From: Sphingopyxis sp. H050
GTDB taxonomy: Bacteria > Pseudomonadota > Alphaproteobacteria > Sphingomonadales > Sphingomonadaceae
DNA length: 64,000 bases
NCBI RefSeq assembly: GCF_001468265.1
Contig: NZ_LNRZ01000009.1
Location: forward strand, 124,001-188,000
Direction: 5' to 3'
A model generated the notes under the pieces. It was given only the letters and a program-made list of their open reading frames with translations. It had not been told where the DNA came from and did no database searches. A program made the translations under genes and the position numbers. Shown in pieces: positions 51,307-60,945 of the stretch; positions within the stretch are counted from its first letter, which is position 1; the number at the start of each line of letters is the position of its first letter.

Positions 51307-53061
51307 GTGGCGGAAATGAGCGGTGCCGACATGGTGGTTCAGGCGCTGGTCGACCTCGGGGTCGATACGGTGTTCGGCTATCCGGGCGGCGCGGTGCTTC
51401 CGATCTATGACGCGCTCTACAAGCACCCGACGATCAAGCACATCCTCGTCCGCCACGAACAGGCGGCGACCCACGCGGCCGAAGGCTATGCGCGCTCGAC
51501 CGGCAAGCCCGGCGTCGTGCTCGTCACCTCGGGCCCCGGCGCGACCAACGCCGTCACCGGCATCACCGACGCGCTGATGGACAGCATCCCGATGGTCGTG
51601 CTGACCGGGCAGGTCTCGACCGCGCTGATCGGGACCGACGCCTTTCAGGAATGCGACACCGTCGGCATCACCCGCCACTGCACCAAGCATAATTATCTGG
51701 TGATGGACCCCGAACGCTTGGGTCCGATCCTCCACGAGGCGTTCCACATCGCGACGCACGGCCGCCCCGGCCCGGTCGTCATCGACATCCCGAAGAATGT
51801 GCAGGTCGCGACGGGCGAATATATCGTCCCCGAAAAGATCCAGCACAAAAGCTATCGCCCGCAGGTCGAGCCCGACGCCGACGCGATCGCCGCGGCCATC
51901 GATCTGATCGCCGCGGCCGAGCGCCCGATCTTCTACACCGGCGGTGGCGTGATCAACGCCGGCCCCGACGCCAGCGCGGCCTTGCGCCAGCTCGTCTCGC
52001 TCACCGGCGCGCCCGTCACCTCGACGCTGATGGGCCTCGGCGCCTTTCCCGCCGACGATCCGAAATGGCTCGGCATGCTCGGCATGCACGGCACCTATGA
52101 AGCGAATATGGCGATGAACCGCGCCGACCTGATCATCGCGGTCGGCGCGCGCTTCGACGACCGCGTGACCGGCCGTCTCGACGCCTTCTCGCCCGATTCC
52201 AAGAAGATCCACATCGATATCGACCGCAGCTCGATCAACAAGATCGTCCCCGTCGACCTCGCGATCGTCGGCGACGCCGGCCGCGCGCTCGATGCGTTGA
52301 TCGCGGCCTGGCAGGACAAGGGCCTCAAGGCGCGCGACTATGGCGAATGGTGGCGCCGCATCGACGGCTGGCGCGCGACGCGCTGCCTCGACTTCCCCGA
52401 AAAGAAGGACGCCGGCGCCGACATCATGCCGCAGCGCGCGGTGAAGGCGTTGTTCGACGCGACGCGCGGCCGCGACCCGATCATCACCACCGAGGTCGGC
52501 CAGCACCAGATGTGGGCCGCGCAGCATTTCGGCTTCTCGGCCCCCAACCGCTGGCTCACCTCAGGAGGCCTCGGCACTATGGGCTACGGCTTCCCCGCCG
52601 CCGTCGGCGCGCAGATCGCGCACCCGAACCGCCTCGTCATCTGCGTCGCCGGCGAGGCCAGCCTCCAGATGAACATTCAGGAGATGGGCACGGTCAGCCA
52701 GTACCGCCTGCCGGTGAAGATCTTCATCCTCAACAATGAATGGATGGGCATGGTCCGCCAGTGGCAGGAACTGACCTACGAGAGCCGCTATTCAAACAGC
52801 TATTCGGACAGCCTGCCCGATTTCGTGAAGCTCGCCGACGCCTATGGCTGGACGGGCCTCCGCATCGACAATCTGGGCCAGCTCGAGGACGGCATCCGGA
52901 CGATGATCGAGACCCCGGGTCCGGTGATCGTCGACTGCCGCGTCGCCCAGCTCGCCAACTGCTTCCCGATGATCCCGAGCGGAGCCGCGCACACCGAAAT
53001 GCTCCTCCAGCCGAGCGACGTCACCGGCACCATGGACGACGAAGCGAAAGCGCTGGTGTGA
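51307..53061 (+). CDS. ilvB: Acetolactate synthase large subunit
   Basis: The 584-residue thiamine-diphosphate enzyme makes 2-acetolactate (valine/leucine) and 2-aceto-2-hydroxybutyrate (isoleucine). Hallmarks: VFGYPGGAVLPIYDAL, the cofactor Glu in LVRHEQAATHAAEGYAR, VIDIPKNVQVATGEY and the TPP motif CVAGEASLQMNIQEMGTVSQ with ILNNEWMGMVRQWQ. The motif begins GEAS where most have GDGS/GDAS. The GTG at 51307 lies 7 nt behind GGAAGGAG; the longer frame from 51259 would run through the terminator hairpin and is rejected. ilvN and ilvC follow. Confidence 0.96.
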   Translation: MAEMSGADMVVQALVDLGVDTVFGYPGGAVLPIYDALYKHPTIKHILVRHEQAATHAAEGYARSTGKPGVVLVTSGPGATNAVTGITDALMDSIPMVVLTGQVSTALIGTDAFQECDTVGITRHCTKHNYLVMDPERLGPILHEAFHIATHGRPGPVVIDIPKNVQVATGEYIVPEKIQHKSYRPQVEPDADAIAAAIDLIAAAERPIFYTGGGVINAGPDASAALRQLVSLTGAPVTSTLMGLGAFPADDPKWLGMLGMHGTYEANMAMNRADLIIAVGARFDDRVTGRLDAFSPDSKKIHIDIDRSSINKIVPVDLAIVGDAGRALDALIAAWQDKGLKARDYGEWWRRIDGWRATRCLDFPEKKDAGADIMPQRAVKALFDATRGRDPIITTEVGQHQMWAAQHFGFSAPNRWLTSGGLGTMGYGFPAAVGAQIAHPNRLVICVAGEASLQMNIQEMGTVSQYRLPVKIFILNNEWMGMVRQWQELTYESRYSNSYSDSLPDFVKLADAYGWTGLRIDNLGQLEDGIRTMIETPGPVIVDCRVAQLANCFPMIPSGAAHTEMLLQPSDVTGTMDDEAKALV

Positions 53062-53079
53062 TGATGGTAAGCACGAACA

Positions 53080-53224
53080 AAATCCTCCCCGCTCGCGGGG
53101 AGGTGGCAGCGCGAAGCGCTGACGGAGGGGGTGCGCGTCCTTACACGACGGCGGAGTGTAAGGCCGAGAGCCCCCTCCACCACCGCTTCGCGGCGGTCCC
53201 CCTCCCCACGAGCGGGGAGGAATT
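53080..53224. repeat. Two palindromic repeat elements between ilvB and ilvN
   Basis: CCTCCCCGCTCGCGGGGAGG with GGCAGCGCGAAGCGCTGACG (53084-53131) is followed by the oppositely oriented CCTCCACCACCGC...GGGGAGG copy (53175-53220). The latter ends in GGGGAGGAATT, which serves as the ilvN ribosome-binding site. Confidence 0.8.
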
Positions 53225-54867
<1,643 letters not shown>

Positions 54868-54879
54868 CCCAACCCGATC

Positions 54880-55246
54880 CTCCCTGTGGCCGCAGGCCAT
54901 GGGGAGGGGGACCGCGCCCGACGGGCGTGGTGGAGGGGCCGCGACGCCGGCACCAAAGCCCCTCCCTCAGCGCTGCGCCGGAGGCGCAGTTTACCCTGAG
55001 CGCCTGCCAGCCAGTCGAAGGGCGTGCCACCGCCCCATCGCTGCGCAACGGGGAGCGCACGGCCTTCCGCGTCGTTCCCTCCCGCCGGCCGACCGCCAAA
55101 GGGCGGCCGAACTTGCGAGGCGGCGACCGCGCAGGCTATGGAGCTTCGTCATTCCCGCCAAAGCGGAAAATCCGCTTCTCCTCTTTGCGCCTTTGCGCCT
55201 TTGCGTGAGATTGTTCTGGCCTCACGCAAAGGCGCAAAGGCGCGAA
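54880..55246. repeat. Repeat-rich gap between ilvC and bioF
   Basis: 54882-54945 holds CCTCCC...GGGGAGGGGGACC...GGTGGAGGGG, the element family also found at 53175 and inside leuA. 55184-55246 is an inverted repeat of CTTTGCGCCTTTGCGTGAG and CTCACGCAAAGGCGCAAAGG. No gene is credible in 54868-55302. Confidence 0.7.
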
Positions 55247-55302
55247 GATAAGGCACAATGGAGCGGCTTTCCGCTTGGCGCCGGAACGACGAGAGAAGGA
55301 TA

Positions 55303-56442
55303 ATGATGCCCCCCTCCCCCTTCGCCGCGCACCGTGCCGACCTCGCCGCTCTCGCCGCCGAAAACCGCCGCCGCACGCTCGCGCCGCGCACGGGCATCGA
55401 CTTCGCCTCGAACGACTATCTCGCCCTCGCCGGATCCGATGCGCTGAGAGAGGCGCTCGCTGCCGGCATCGAGCAGGGCCTCCCCGCCGGCTCAGGCGGC
55501 TCGCGCCTGCTGCGCGGCAATCACGAGGAGCATGAAGCGCTCGAAGCCCACGCCGCGCGCCATTACGGCAGCGAGGCCGCGCTCTTCTTTCCCACCGGTT
55601 TCGCCGCCAACGCCGCGCTCTTCGCGACGCTGCCGCAGCGCGGCGACCTGATCGTCCACGACGCGCTGATCCACGCGAGCGCGCACGACGGCATGAAGCT
55701 CGGCCGCGCCGACCGCATGTCGGCGCCGCACAACGACGCGCAGGCCTTCGGCGACCGCATCGCCCAATGGCGCGCCGCCGGCGGCGCCGGCACGGCGTGG
55801 ATCGCGGTCGAAAGCCTCTACTCCATGGACGGCGACCGCGCCCCGCTCGCCGACCTCGCCGCGGTCGCCGACCGCCACGACGCCGTGCTGATCGTCGACG
55901 AGGCGCACGCGACGGGCGTCTACGGCCCCGCCGGGCGGGGCCTCGCCCACGCGCTCGCGCCCCGCGACAATCTCATCACCCTCCACACCTGCGGCAAGGC
56001 CTTGGGCTGCGAAGGCGCCCTCCTCTGCGGTCCGCAAATCGTCCGCGACTTCCTGATCAACCGCGGCCGCCCCTTCATCTTCTCGACCGCGCCCTCGCCG
56101 CTGATGGCGTGGCTCGTGCATCAGGCGCTCGAAATCGTAGCCAACGAGCCCGAGCGCGCCGCGCGCCTCCACGGCCTCGTCCGCCATGCCGAAGACCGCC
56201 TCGCCAAACTCGGCCTTCCCGCCAGCGGCAGCCAGATCCTGCCAATCGTGATCGGCGACAATGCCCGCACGATGCGCATCGCCGCCGCGCTCCAGGCCGA
56301 CGGTTTCGACATCCGCGGCATCCGCCCGCCGACCGTCGCGCCCGGCACCGCGCGGCTGCGCATCGCGATCACGCTCAATGTCGGGACAAGCGACATCGAC
56401 GCGATGACGGAGAGCCTTGCCGCCGCTATGGCCACGGCATGA
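55303..56442 (+). CDS. bioF: 8-amino-7-oxononanoate synthase
   Basis: The 379-residue PLP enzyme condenses pimeloyl thioester with alanine in biotin synthesis. [40 protein letters not shown], the cofactor Asp-His in [18 protein letters not shown] and the Lys in [14 protein letters not shown] are visible. ATGATG at 55303 follows AGAAGGA. The stop overlaps the bioD start (ATGA). Confidence 0.96.
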   Translation: MMPPSPFAAHRADLAALAAENRRRTLAPRTGIDFASNDYLALAGSDALREALAAGIEQGLPAGSGGSRLLRGNHEEHEALEAHAARHYGSEAALFFPTGFAANAALFATLPQRGDLIVHDALIHASAHDGMKLGRADRMSAPHNDAQAFGDRIAQWRAAGGAGTAWIAVESLYSMDGDRAPLADLAAVADRHDAVLIVDEAHATGVYGPAGRGLAHALAPRDNLITLHTCGKALGCEGALLCGPQIVRDFLINRGRPFIFSTAPSPLMAWLVHQALEIVANEPERAARLHGLVRHAEDRLAKLGLPASGSQILPIVIGDNARTMRIAAALQADGFDIRGIRPPTVAPGTARLRIAITLNVGTSDIDAMTESLAAAMATA

Positions 56443-57047
56443 CCCGCTTCGTCATCACCGGCACCGACACCGGCATCGGCAAGACCGTCTTCTCGGCCGC
56501 TCTCGCGGGCGCGCTCGGCCTCCCCTACTGGAAGCCGATCCAGTCGGGCCTCGAGGAAGAAACCGACAGCGAAGCCGTCGCGCGCCTCGCAGGCGTGCCC
56601 GTCCTGTCCGAGGCCTACCGCCTCGTCACCCCCGCCTCGCCCCACCTCGCCGCCGAAATCGACGGCATCGCCATCGATCCCGACAGCCTCACGCCCCCCG
56701 CGGGCCCGCTGATCGTCGAAGGCGCGGGCGGCGCGCTCGTCCCGGTCACGCGCACCCTGCTCTATGCCGACCTCTTCGCGCGCTGGCAGATCCCGGTCAT
56801 CGTCTGCGCGCGCACCGCGCTCGGCACGATCAACCACAGCCTGCTGACGATCGAAGCGCTCAAAAGCCGCGACGTCCCGATCCACGGGATTGCGTTCCTC
56901 GGCGACGCGATGCCCGACAGCGAGGCGATCATCGCAGACATCTCGGGTATCCGCCGCCTCGGCCGCCTGCCGATCGTCGATCCGCTGACCCGGGAAAATC
57001 TGGCCGCGGCCTTCTCCGCCCATTTCGATCCGACAGACTTCGCCTAA
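56439..57047 (+). CDS. bioD: Dethiobiotin synthetase
   Basis: The 202-residue ATP-dependent enzyme closes the ureido ring of dethiobiotin. The P-loop is [40 protein letters not shown] and [12 protein letters not shown] follow. It is translationally coupled to bioF; bioA follows after a repeat. bioB is not in the window. Confidence 0.95.
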   Translation: MTRFVITGTDTGIGKTVFSAALAGALGLPYWKPIQSGLEEETDSEAVARLAGVPVLSEAYRLVTPASPHLAAEIDGIAIDPDSLTPPAGPLIVEGAGGALVPVTRTLLYADLFARWQIPVIVCARTALGTINHSLLTIEALKSRDVPIHGIAFLGDAMPDSEAIIADISGIRRLGRLPIVDPLTRENLAAAFSAHFDPTDFA

Positions 57048-57054
57048 TCCAAAA

Positions 57055-57136
57055 CCGTTCGCCCTGAGCTTGTCGAAGGGCCGTCCTTTTCTGAAAGGAA
57101 GAAAGAACGGTGCTTCGACAAGCTCAGCACGAACGG
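57055..57136. repeat. Inverted pair of GAGCTTGTCGAAGG repeats between bioD and bioA
   Basis: CCGTTCGCCCTGAGCTTGTC (57055-57074) and GACAAGCTCAGCACGAACGG (57117-57136) form a stem whose right end abuts the bioA start. Confidence 0.8.
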
Positions 57137-57145
57137 AAAATGAAG

Positions 57146-58399
57146 ATGGCTGACCAATCCCCCATCTGGCACCCCTTTACCCAGCACGGCCTCGGCGATC
57201 CCATCCCCCTCGTCACCCACAGCGAAGGCGCGCGCCTCTACGATGCCGACGGCAAATACTGGATCGACGCCATTTCCAGCTGGTGGGTCACCACCCACGG
57301 CCACGCGCACCCGCGCATCATGGCGGCGATCCGCGCCCAGACCGAAAGGCTCGACCAGCTCATCTTCGCCGGCTGGACGCACGAGCCCGCCGAAACGCTC
57401 GCCGCCGAGCTGATGCGCATCACGCCCGACCCGCTCACCCGGGTCTTCTTCTCGGACTCGGGCTCGACCAGCGTCGAGGTCGCGCTCAAGATGGCGCTCG
57501 GCTACTGGTTCAACATCGGCGAGCCGCGCCACCGCATCCTCGTCCTCGAACACAGCTATCATGGCGACACGATCGGCACGATGTCGGTCGGCGAGCGCGG
57601 CGTCTACAACCGCGCGTGGCAGCCCCTGCTCTTCGACGTCGACACCATCCCCTTCCCGCACGAAGGGATGGAGCAGGCAACGCTCGACGCCCTCGAAGCC
57701 GCCTGTTCTCAAAATCCCGCCGCCTTCATCGTCGAACCCCTGATCCTCGGCGCGGGCGGGATGCTGATCTATCCCGCTTGGGTGCTTGCCGAAATGCGCA
57801 GCATTTGTGCGCGTTACGGCGTCCTCTTCATCGCCGACGAGGTGATGACCGGCTGGGGCCGCACCGGCACCCGCTTCGCCTGCGACCAGGCGGGCGTCAT
57901 CCCCGACATCGTCTGCCTGTCGAAAGGCCTGACCGGCGGCAGCCTGCCGCTCGCGGTCACGCTCTGCATCGAGCCGATCTTTCAGGCGCACTGGTCGACC
58001 GACCGCGCGAAGACCTTCTACCATTCGAGCAGCTATACCGCGAACCCGATCGCCTGCGCCGCCGCCAACGCCAATCTCGCGATCTGGCGCGACGAGCCGG
58101 TGCAGCAGCGCATCGACAGCCTCGCGGACGCGCAGGCCGCGCACCTGTCGCTGCTCTCGCACGATCCCCGCGTCGCCAACCCCCGCCGCCTCGGCACGAT
58201 CGCCGCGTTCGACATCGTCGCGCCGGACGCCGGCTATCTCTCCGACCTCGCCCCCCGACTGATCGCCTTCTACCGCGACCACGGCGTCCTCCTCCGCCCG
58301 CTCGGCAACACCGTCTATGTGATGCCCCCCTATTGCATCATGGAGGAAGAGCTGGCGCAGGTTTGGAGCGCAGTAAAGGCATCTCTCGATACCCTCTGA
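57146..58399 (+). CDS. bioA: Adenosylmethionine-8-amino-7-oxononanoate aminotransferase
   Basis: The 417-residue class III aminotransferase makes 7,8-diaminopelargonate with S-adenosylmethionine as amino donor. SPIWHPFTQHGLGDPIPLV, DAISSWWVTTHGHAHPRIMA, LEHSYHGDTIGTMSVGERG, FIADEVMTGWGRTGT and the Lys in IVCLSKGLTGGSLPLAV are all present. ATG codons at 57140 and 57146 both fit; GGAAAA precedes them. The family start favours MADQSPIW. Confidence 0.96.
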   Translation: MADQSPIWHPFTQHGLGDPIPLVTHSEGARLYDADGKYWIDAISSWWVTTHGHAHPRIMAAIRAQTERLDQLIFAGWTHEPAETLAAELMRITPDPLTRVFFSDSGSTSVEVALKMALGYWFNIGEPRHRILVLEHSYHGDTIGTMSVGERGVYNRAWQPLLFDVDTIPFPHEGMEQATLDALEAACSQNPAAFIVEPLILGAGGMLIYPAWVLAEMRSICARYGVLFIADEVMTGWGRTGTRFACDQAGVIPDIVCLSKGLTGGSLPLAVTLCIEPIFQAHWSTDRAKTFYHSSSYTANPIACAAANANLAIWRDEPVQQRIDSLADAQAAHLSLLSHDPRVANPRRLGTIAAFDIVAPDAGYLSDLAPRLIAFYRDHGVLLRPLGNTVYVMPPYCIMEEELAQVWSAVKASLDTL

Positions 58400-58418
58400 C
58401 GCAAGACCGTGAGCCGCC

Positions 58419-58862
58419 TCAGCAGGATGTAAGCGGCGAACTGGCGCTGGCGGAGTCGCGCATGGGCGAACCGAAGGTGATAGCCAGAAATGCGCCCTCG
58501 CTATCCATAGCGCTGCCTTGCACCACGGTACGGATTTCCGTCGCTGGAATTTTCGCGGCAACAATGCGCATTTTAAGCTCTTCCGCCTGGCGCGCCGCGA
58601 CCTTCTTGTTCTCCGCTTCGCTTGGCCCGCCGAGCCACCGGCTCCAGACAAGCACCGCACGATTGCCGCTCGCATTCCGCTGGCGAAGTGAAAGGAGCGT
58701 GCGTCCCCAGACATAGTCGTTGGGCGGCAATAGGCTGGTGTTCGTGCCAAACATCACAAGCCACGACTGATCAGCCGGCTCCGGAGCCGCTTCGGACCCG
58801 GCGATCATCAAGGCAAAGGCGATTGCAAGCACGGCGAGCGAATATCCCGGTTCTCCTGACAA
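58419..58862 (-). CDS. Secreted protein of unknown function
   Basis: About 147 residues. The N-terminal hydrophobic stretch LAVLAIAFALMIAGSEA is a likely signal peptide. The mature part has NASGNRAVLVWSRWLGGPSE and AARQAEELKMRIVAAKIPAT, a beta-alpha pattern faintly like OmpA C-terminal domains. The start codon is uncertain; TTG at 58862 is the longest option. It is convergent with bioA. Confidence 0.55.
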   Translation of the reverse strand: MSGEPGYSLAVLAIAFALMIAGSEAAPEPADQSWLVMFGTNTSLLPPNDYVWGRTLLSLRQRNASGNRAVLVWSRWLGGPSEAENKKVAARQAEELKMRIVAAKIPATEIRTVVQGSAMDSEGAFLAITFGSPMRDSASASSPLTSC

Positions 58863-58969
58863 AACCTTAATTCCCGTGGACCGGCGATCAGCCTACCGTG
58901 CCCGATGCCCCAGGTTCGGCTCCCGTTCATCTTCCCTGCCTCAATCTCGCCAAAGGAGATGCTTAGGGA

Positions 58970-59383
58970 ATGCGCATGATGAAACGATCCGCCCCGCTTC
59001 TGCTTCTCCTTCTGGCGCTCGCCGCGCCGGCGCAGGCGCAGGACGAGGATCTCGGTATGACCTCGACCCCGCCCGAGCGGACCTCGATCCTCATCACCTA
59101 CGGCGACGAACCCTGCCCCGAGGCCGAGGGCGACGAGATTGTCGTTTGTGCGCAGCAGCCCGAGGGTGATCGCTACCGCGTCCCCAAGGAGCTGCGCGAG
59201 GAGCTGAAGGAAGACGTTCCCGCGGGCGGCGGCAGCTGGGCTTCAGCGGTCGAGGGCTATGACAATATCGCCCGCGTCACCCGCCCCAACAGCTGCTCGC
59301 CGGTCGGCAGCTACGGCTTCACCGGCTGCACCGCCGCCGCGCTCCGCCAATGGTTCGAGGCGCGCCGCGCCGACGGGCGCTGA
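58970..59383 (+). CDS. Small secreted protein of unknown function
   Basis: The 137-residue protein has a signal peptide (MRMMKRSAPLLLLLLALAAP, cleaved near AQAQ). Conserved-looking segments are ILITYGDEPCPEAEGDEIVV and PKELREELKED, with Cys pairs (PCPE, VCAQ, SCSP, GCTA) that may form disulfides. The GDEPCPEA...EIVVCA pattern is one I associate with sphingomonad periplasmic proteins of unknown role. AAAGGAG and AGGGA lie upstream. Confidence 0.75.
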   Translation: MRMMKRSAPLLLLLLALAAPAQAQDEDLGMTSTPPERTSILITYGDEPCPEAEGDEIVVCAQQPEGDRYRVPKELREELKEDVPAGGGSWASAVEGYDNIARVTRPNSCSPVGSYGFTGCTAAALRQWFEARRADGR

Positions 59384-59481
59384 CCGGTCGCGGGCGGAAA
59401 CCCTGTGTTTTCATTGCGCTGATTGACGCGGCCCGCACCGCTGGCCTAGCCTCGTCGCTCCCGAAACAGGAGTCTCCCCCC

Positions 59482-60123
59482 ATGCGCTTCATCGCCCCCC
59501 TCGCCGCCCTCGCTGTCGCCGCCGTCGCGGTTCCCGCCGTCATCGCCCAGTCGCCCGGCCTCCCCGGCGCGAAGGACAAGAGCCGCGTCGCCGCCGGCAC
59601 CTATGCCGCCGACCCTGGCCACACACTCGTCGTCTGGGAAGTCGATCATTTCGGTTTCAGCCGGTATAGCGGCATCTTCGGCGACGTGACCGGAACGCTC
59701 GTCATCGATCCCGCCAACCCCGCTGCGTCGAAGGTCGAGGTGACGATCCCGGTGGCGAAGGTCACCACCGCCAGCAGCGGCCTCACCGGCCACCTGCTCC
59801 GCGCGGGCAAGGACGGCGGCAAGCCCGACTTCTTCGGCGCCGCCCCCGCCGACGCCAAATTCGTATCGACCCGCGTTGTCCTCGACGACGACGGCGACGA
59901 AGCGACGGTGACGGGCAATCTGACCCTCAACGGCGTCACCAGGCCCGTCACCCTCGACGTCGATTTCCACGGCGCGGGCACCAACCCCTATAACAAGAAG
60001 GCGACCGTCGGTTTCGAGGCCGAGGGCAAGATCCGCCGCAGCGACTTCGGAATCGCCTACGGCATCCCCGCGGTCAGCGACGAGGTCGAACTCGAAATCC
60101 ACGCCGCCTTCGAAAGGCAGTAA
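59482..60123 (+). CDS. YceI-family periplasmic protein
   Basis: The 213-residue protein has a signal peptide (FIAPLAALAVAAVAVPAVIA) and the YceI lipocalin-like barrel: YAADPGHTLVVWEVDHFGFS, GTLVIDPANPAASKVEVTIP, LTGHLLRAGKDGGKPDFFGA and ATVGFEAEGKIRRSDFGIAY. YceI proteins bind polyisoprenoid lipids in the periplasm. AGGAG lies upstream of the ATG at 59482. Confidence 0.93.
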   Translation: MRFIAPLAALAVAAVAVPAVIAQSPGLPGAKDKSRVAAGTYAADPGHTLVVWEVDHFGFSRYSGIFGDVTGTLVIDPANPAASKVEVTIPVAKVTTASSGLTGHLLRAGKDGGKPDFFGAAPADAKFVSTRVVLDDDGDEATVTGNLTLNGVTRPVTLDVDFHGAGTNPYNKKATVGFEAEGKIRRSDFGIAYGIPAVSDEVELEIHAAFERQ

Positions 60124-60132
60124 GCCGTCTTC

Positions 60133-60205
60133 TCCACCCCTCCCGCTTGCGGGAGGGGCAGCGAGACTTGCGAGCTTGCTCGCTAGTCGCAGCGGGGAGG
60201 GCCGG
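60133..60205. repeat. Palindromic repeat element between the YceI and rhodanese genes
   Basis: CCCCTCCCGCTTGCGGGAGGGG is followed by GCGAGACTTGCGAGCTTGCTCGC-type stems and GCGGGGAGGG. It resembles the CCTCCC/GGGAGG elements elsewhere in the window. Confidence 0.65.
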
Positions 60206-60262
60206 TTCATCACCTGTCCAGCATCAACGCAATACCATCCCCCTCATCAAAGGGAGGATCCC

Positions 60263-60751
60263 ATGCGCAAAGCCTTGCTGCTCGCCGCGGCGCTCACCGC
60301 CACCCCCGCCTTCGGGCAAGCCTACCCGCAGATCGACTATCCCGCCTTCCAGGCGCTCACCGCCAGCGTCGCGCCCGCCCGCGCCACGCGCCTGCTCGCC
60401 TTCGACGCCTTCAAGGCCGAGGCCGCGAAGCCCGAGACCCTCCTCCTCGACGCCCGCTCAAAGGACGCCTTCGCGCGCGGCCATATCAAGGGCGCGGTCA
60501 ACCTGCCGCTCACCGACTTCACCGCAGACAGCCTCGCCGCGGTGATCGGCGCCAATCCCGACCGCCCTATCCTTATCTATTGCAATAATAATTTCTCGAA
60601 CCACAAAAGCCCCGTGCCGCTCAAATCGGCGCCGCTCGCGCTCAATATCCAGACCTTCATCAACCTCGTCGGCTATGGCTATCCCAACGTCTATGAGCTT
60701 GCCGACGTCGTCGATTTCACCGACCCCAAGGTCGAGTGGGTGGCGGGCTGA
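60263..60751 (+). CDS. Secreted rhodanese-domain protein
   Basis: The 162-residue protein has a signal peptide (MRKALLLAAALTATPAFG) and one rhodanese domain: ETLLLDARSKDAFARGHIKG, AVNLPLTDFT and the active-site Cys in PILIYCNNNFSNHKSP. The loop after the Cys (NNNFSN) is longer than in thiosulfate sulfurtransferases, so the substrate is uncertain. GGGAGGATCCC precedes the ATG. Confidence 0.88.
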   Translation: MRKALLLAAALTATPAFGQAYPQIDYPAFQALTASVAPARATRLLAFDAFKAEAAKPETLLLDARSKDAFARGHIKGAVNLPLTDFTADSLAAVIGANPDRPILIYCNNNFSNHKSPVPLKSAPLALNIQTFINLVGYGYPNVYELADVVDFTDPKVEWVAG

Positions 60752-60811
60752 CCGCGCAATTTTCGCACAGCCCCCTTGCCAAGCGCGACATTTTGCATCA
60801 TTGCGCTGGCC

Positions 60812-60862
60812 ATGCGCGGCAACGCCCTTCTTCTTCTGCGACTTACACGCCCTTGGGCGTGA
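60812..60862 (+). CDS. leuL: leuA leader peptide (16 residues, Leu-rich)
   Basis: ATG at 60812 opens MRGNALLLLRLTRPWA and ends in TGA at 60860-60862. Four consecutive Leu codons (CTT CTT CTT CTG) plus a fifth make it a textbook attenuation leader for a leucine gene, 84 bp upstream of leuA. Stalling at these codons when Leu-tRNA is scarce would change the folding of the RNA downstream, where 60850-60859 can pair with 60891-60900. The ribosome site is weak (GCGCTGG). Leader peptides for leuA are known in alphaproteobacteria. Confidence 0.65.
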   Translation: MRGNALLLLRLTRPWA

Positions 60863-60900
60863 CACTGGCTGCGCGCTAGTCGCGGCCACCCGCTCAAGGG
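60850..60900 (+). promoter_or_regulatory. Stem-loop of the leuA leader
   Basis: CCCTTGGGCG (60850-60859), overlapping the leader peptide stop, pairs with CGCTCAAGGG (60891-60900) with one mismatch. An inner hairpin TGGCTGCG (60866-60873) / CGCGGCCA (60880-60887) sits inside. No T-tract follows, so it may work on translation or by an alternative fold. Confidence 0.5.
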
Positions 60901-60945
60901 TCCGATCGACACAGCACCGCAACCGACAGAAGAAGCCCGAACCCC

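Noticed and set aside
60752..60945. A riboswitch in the leuA leader
   Set aside because: No known riboswitch core was recognised; the Leu-rich leader peptide and stem explain the region better.
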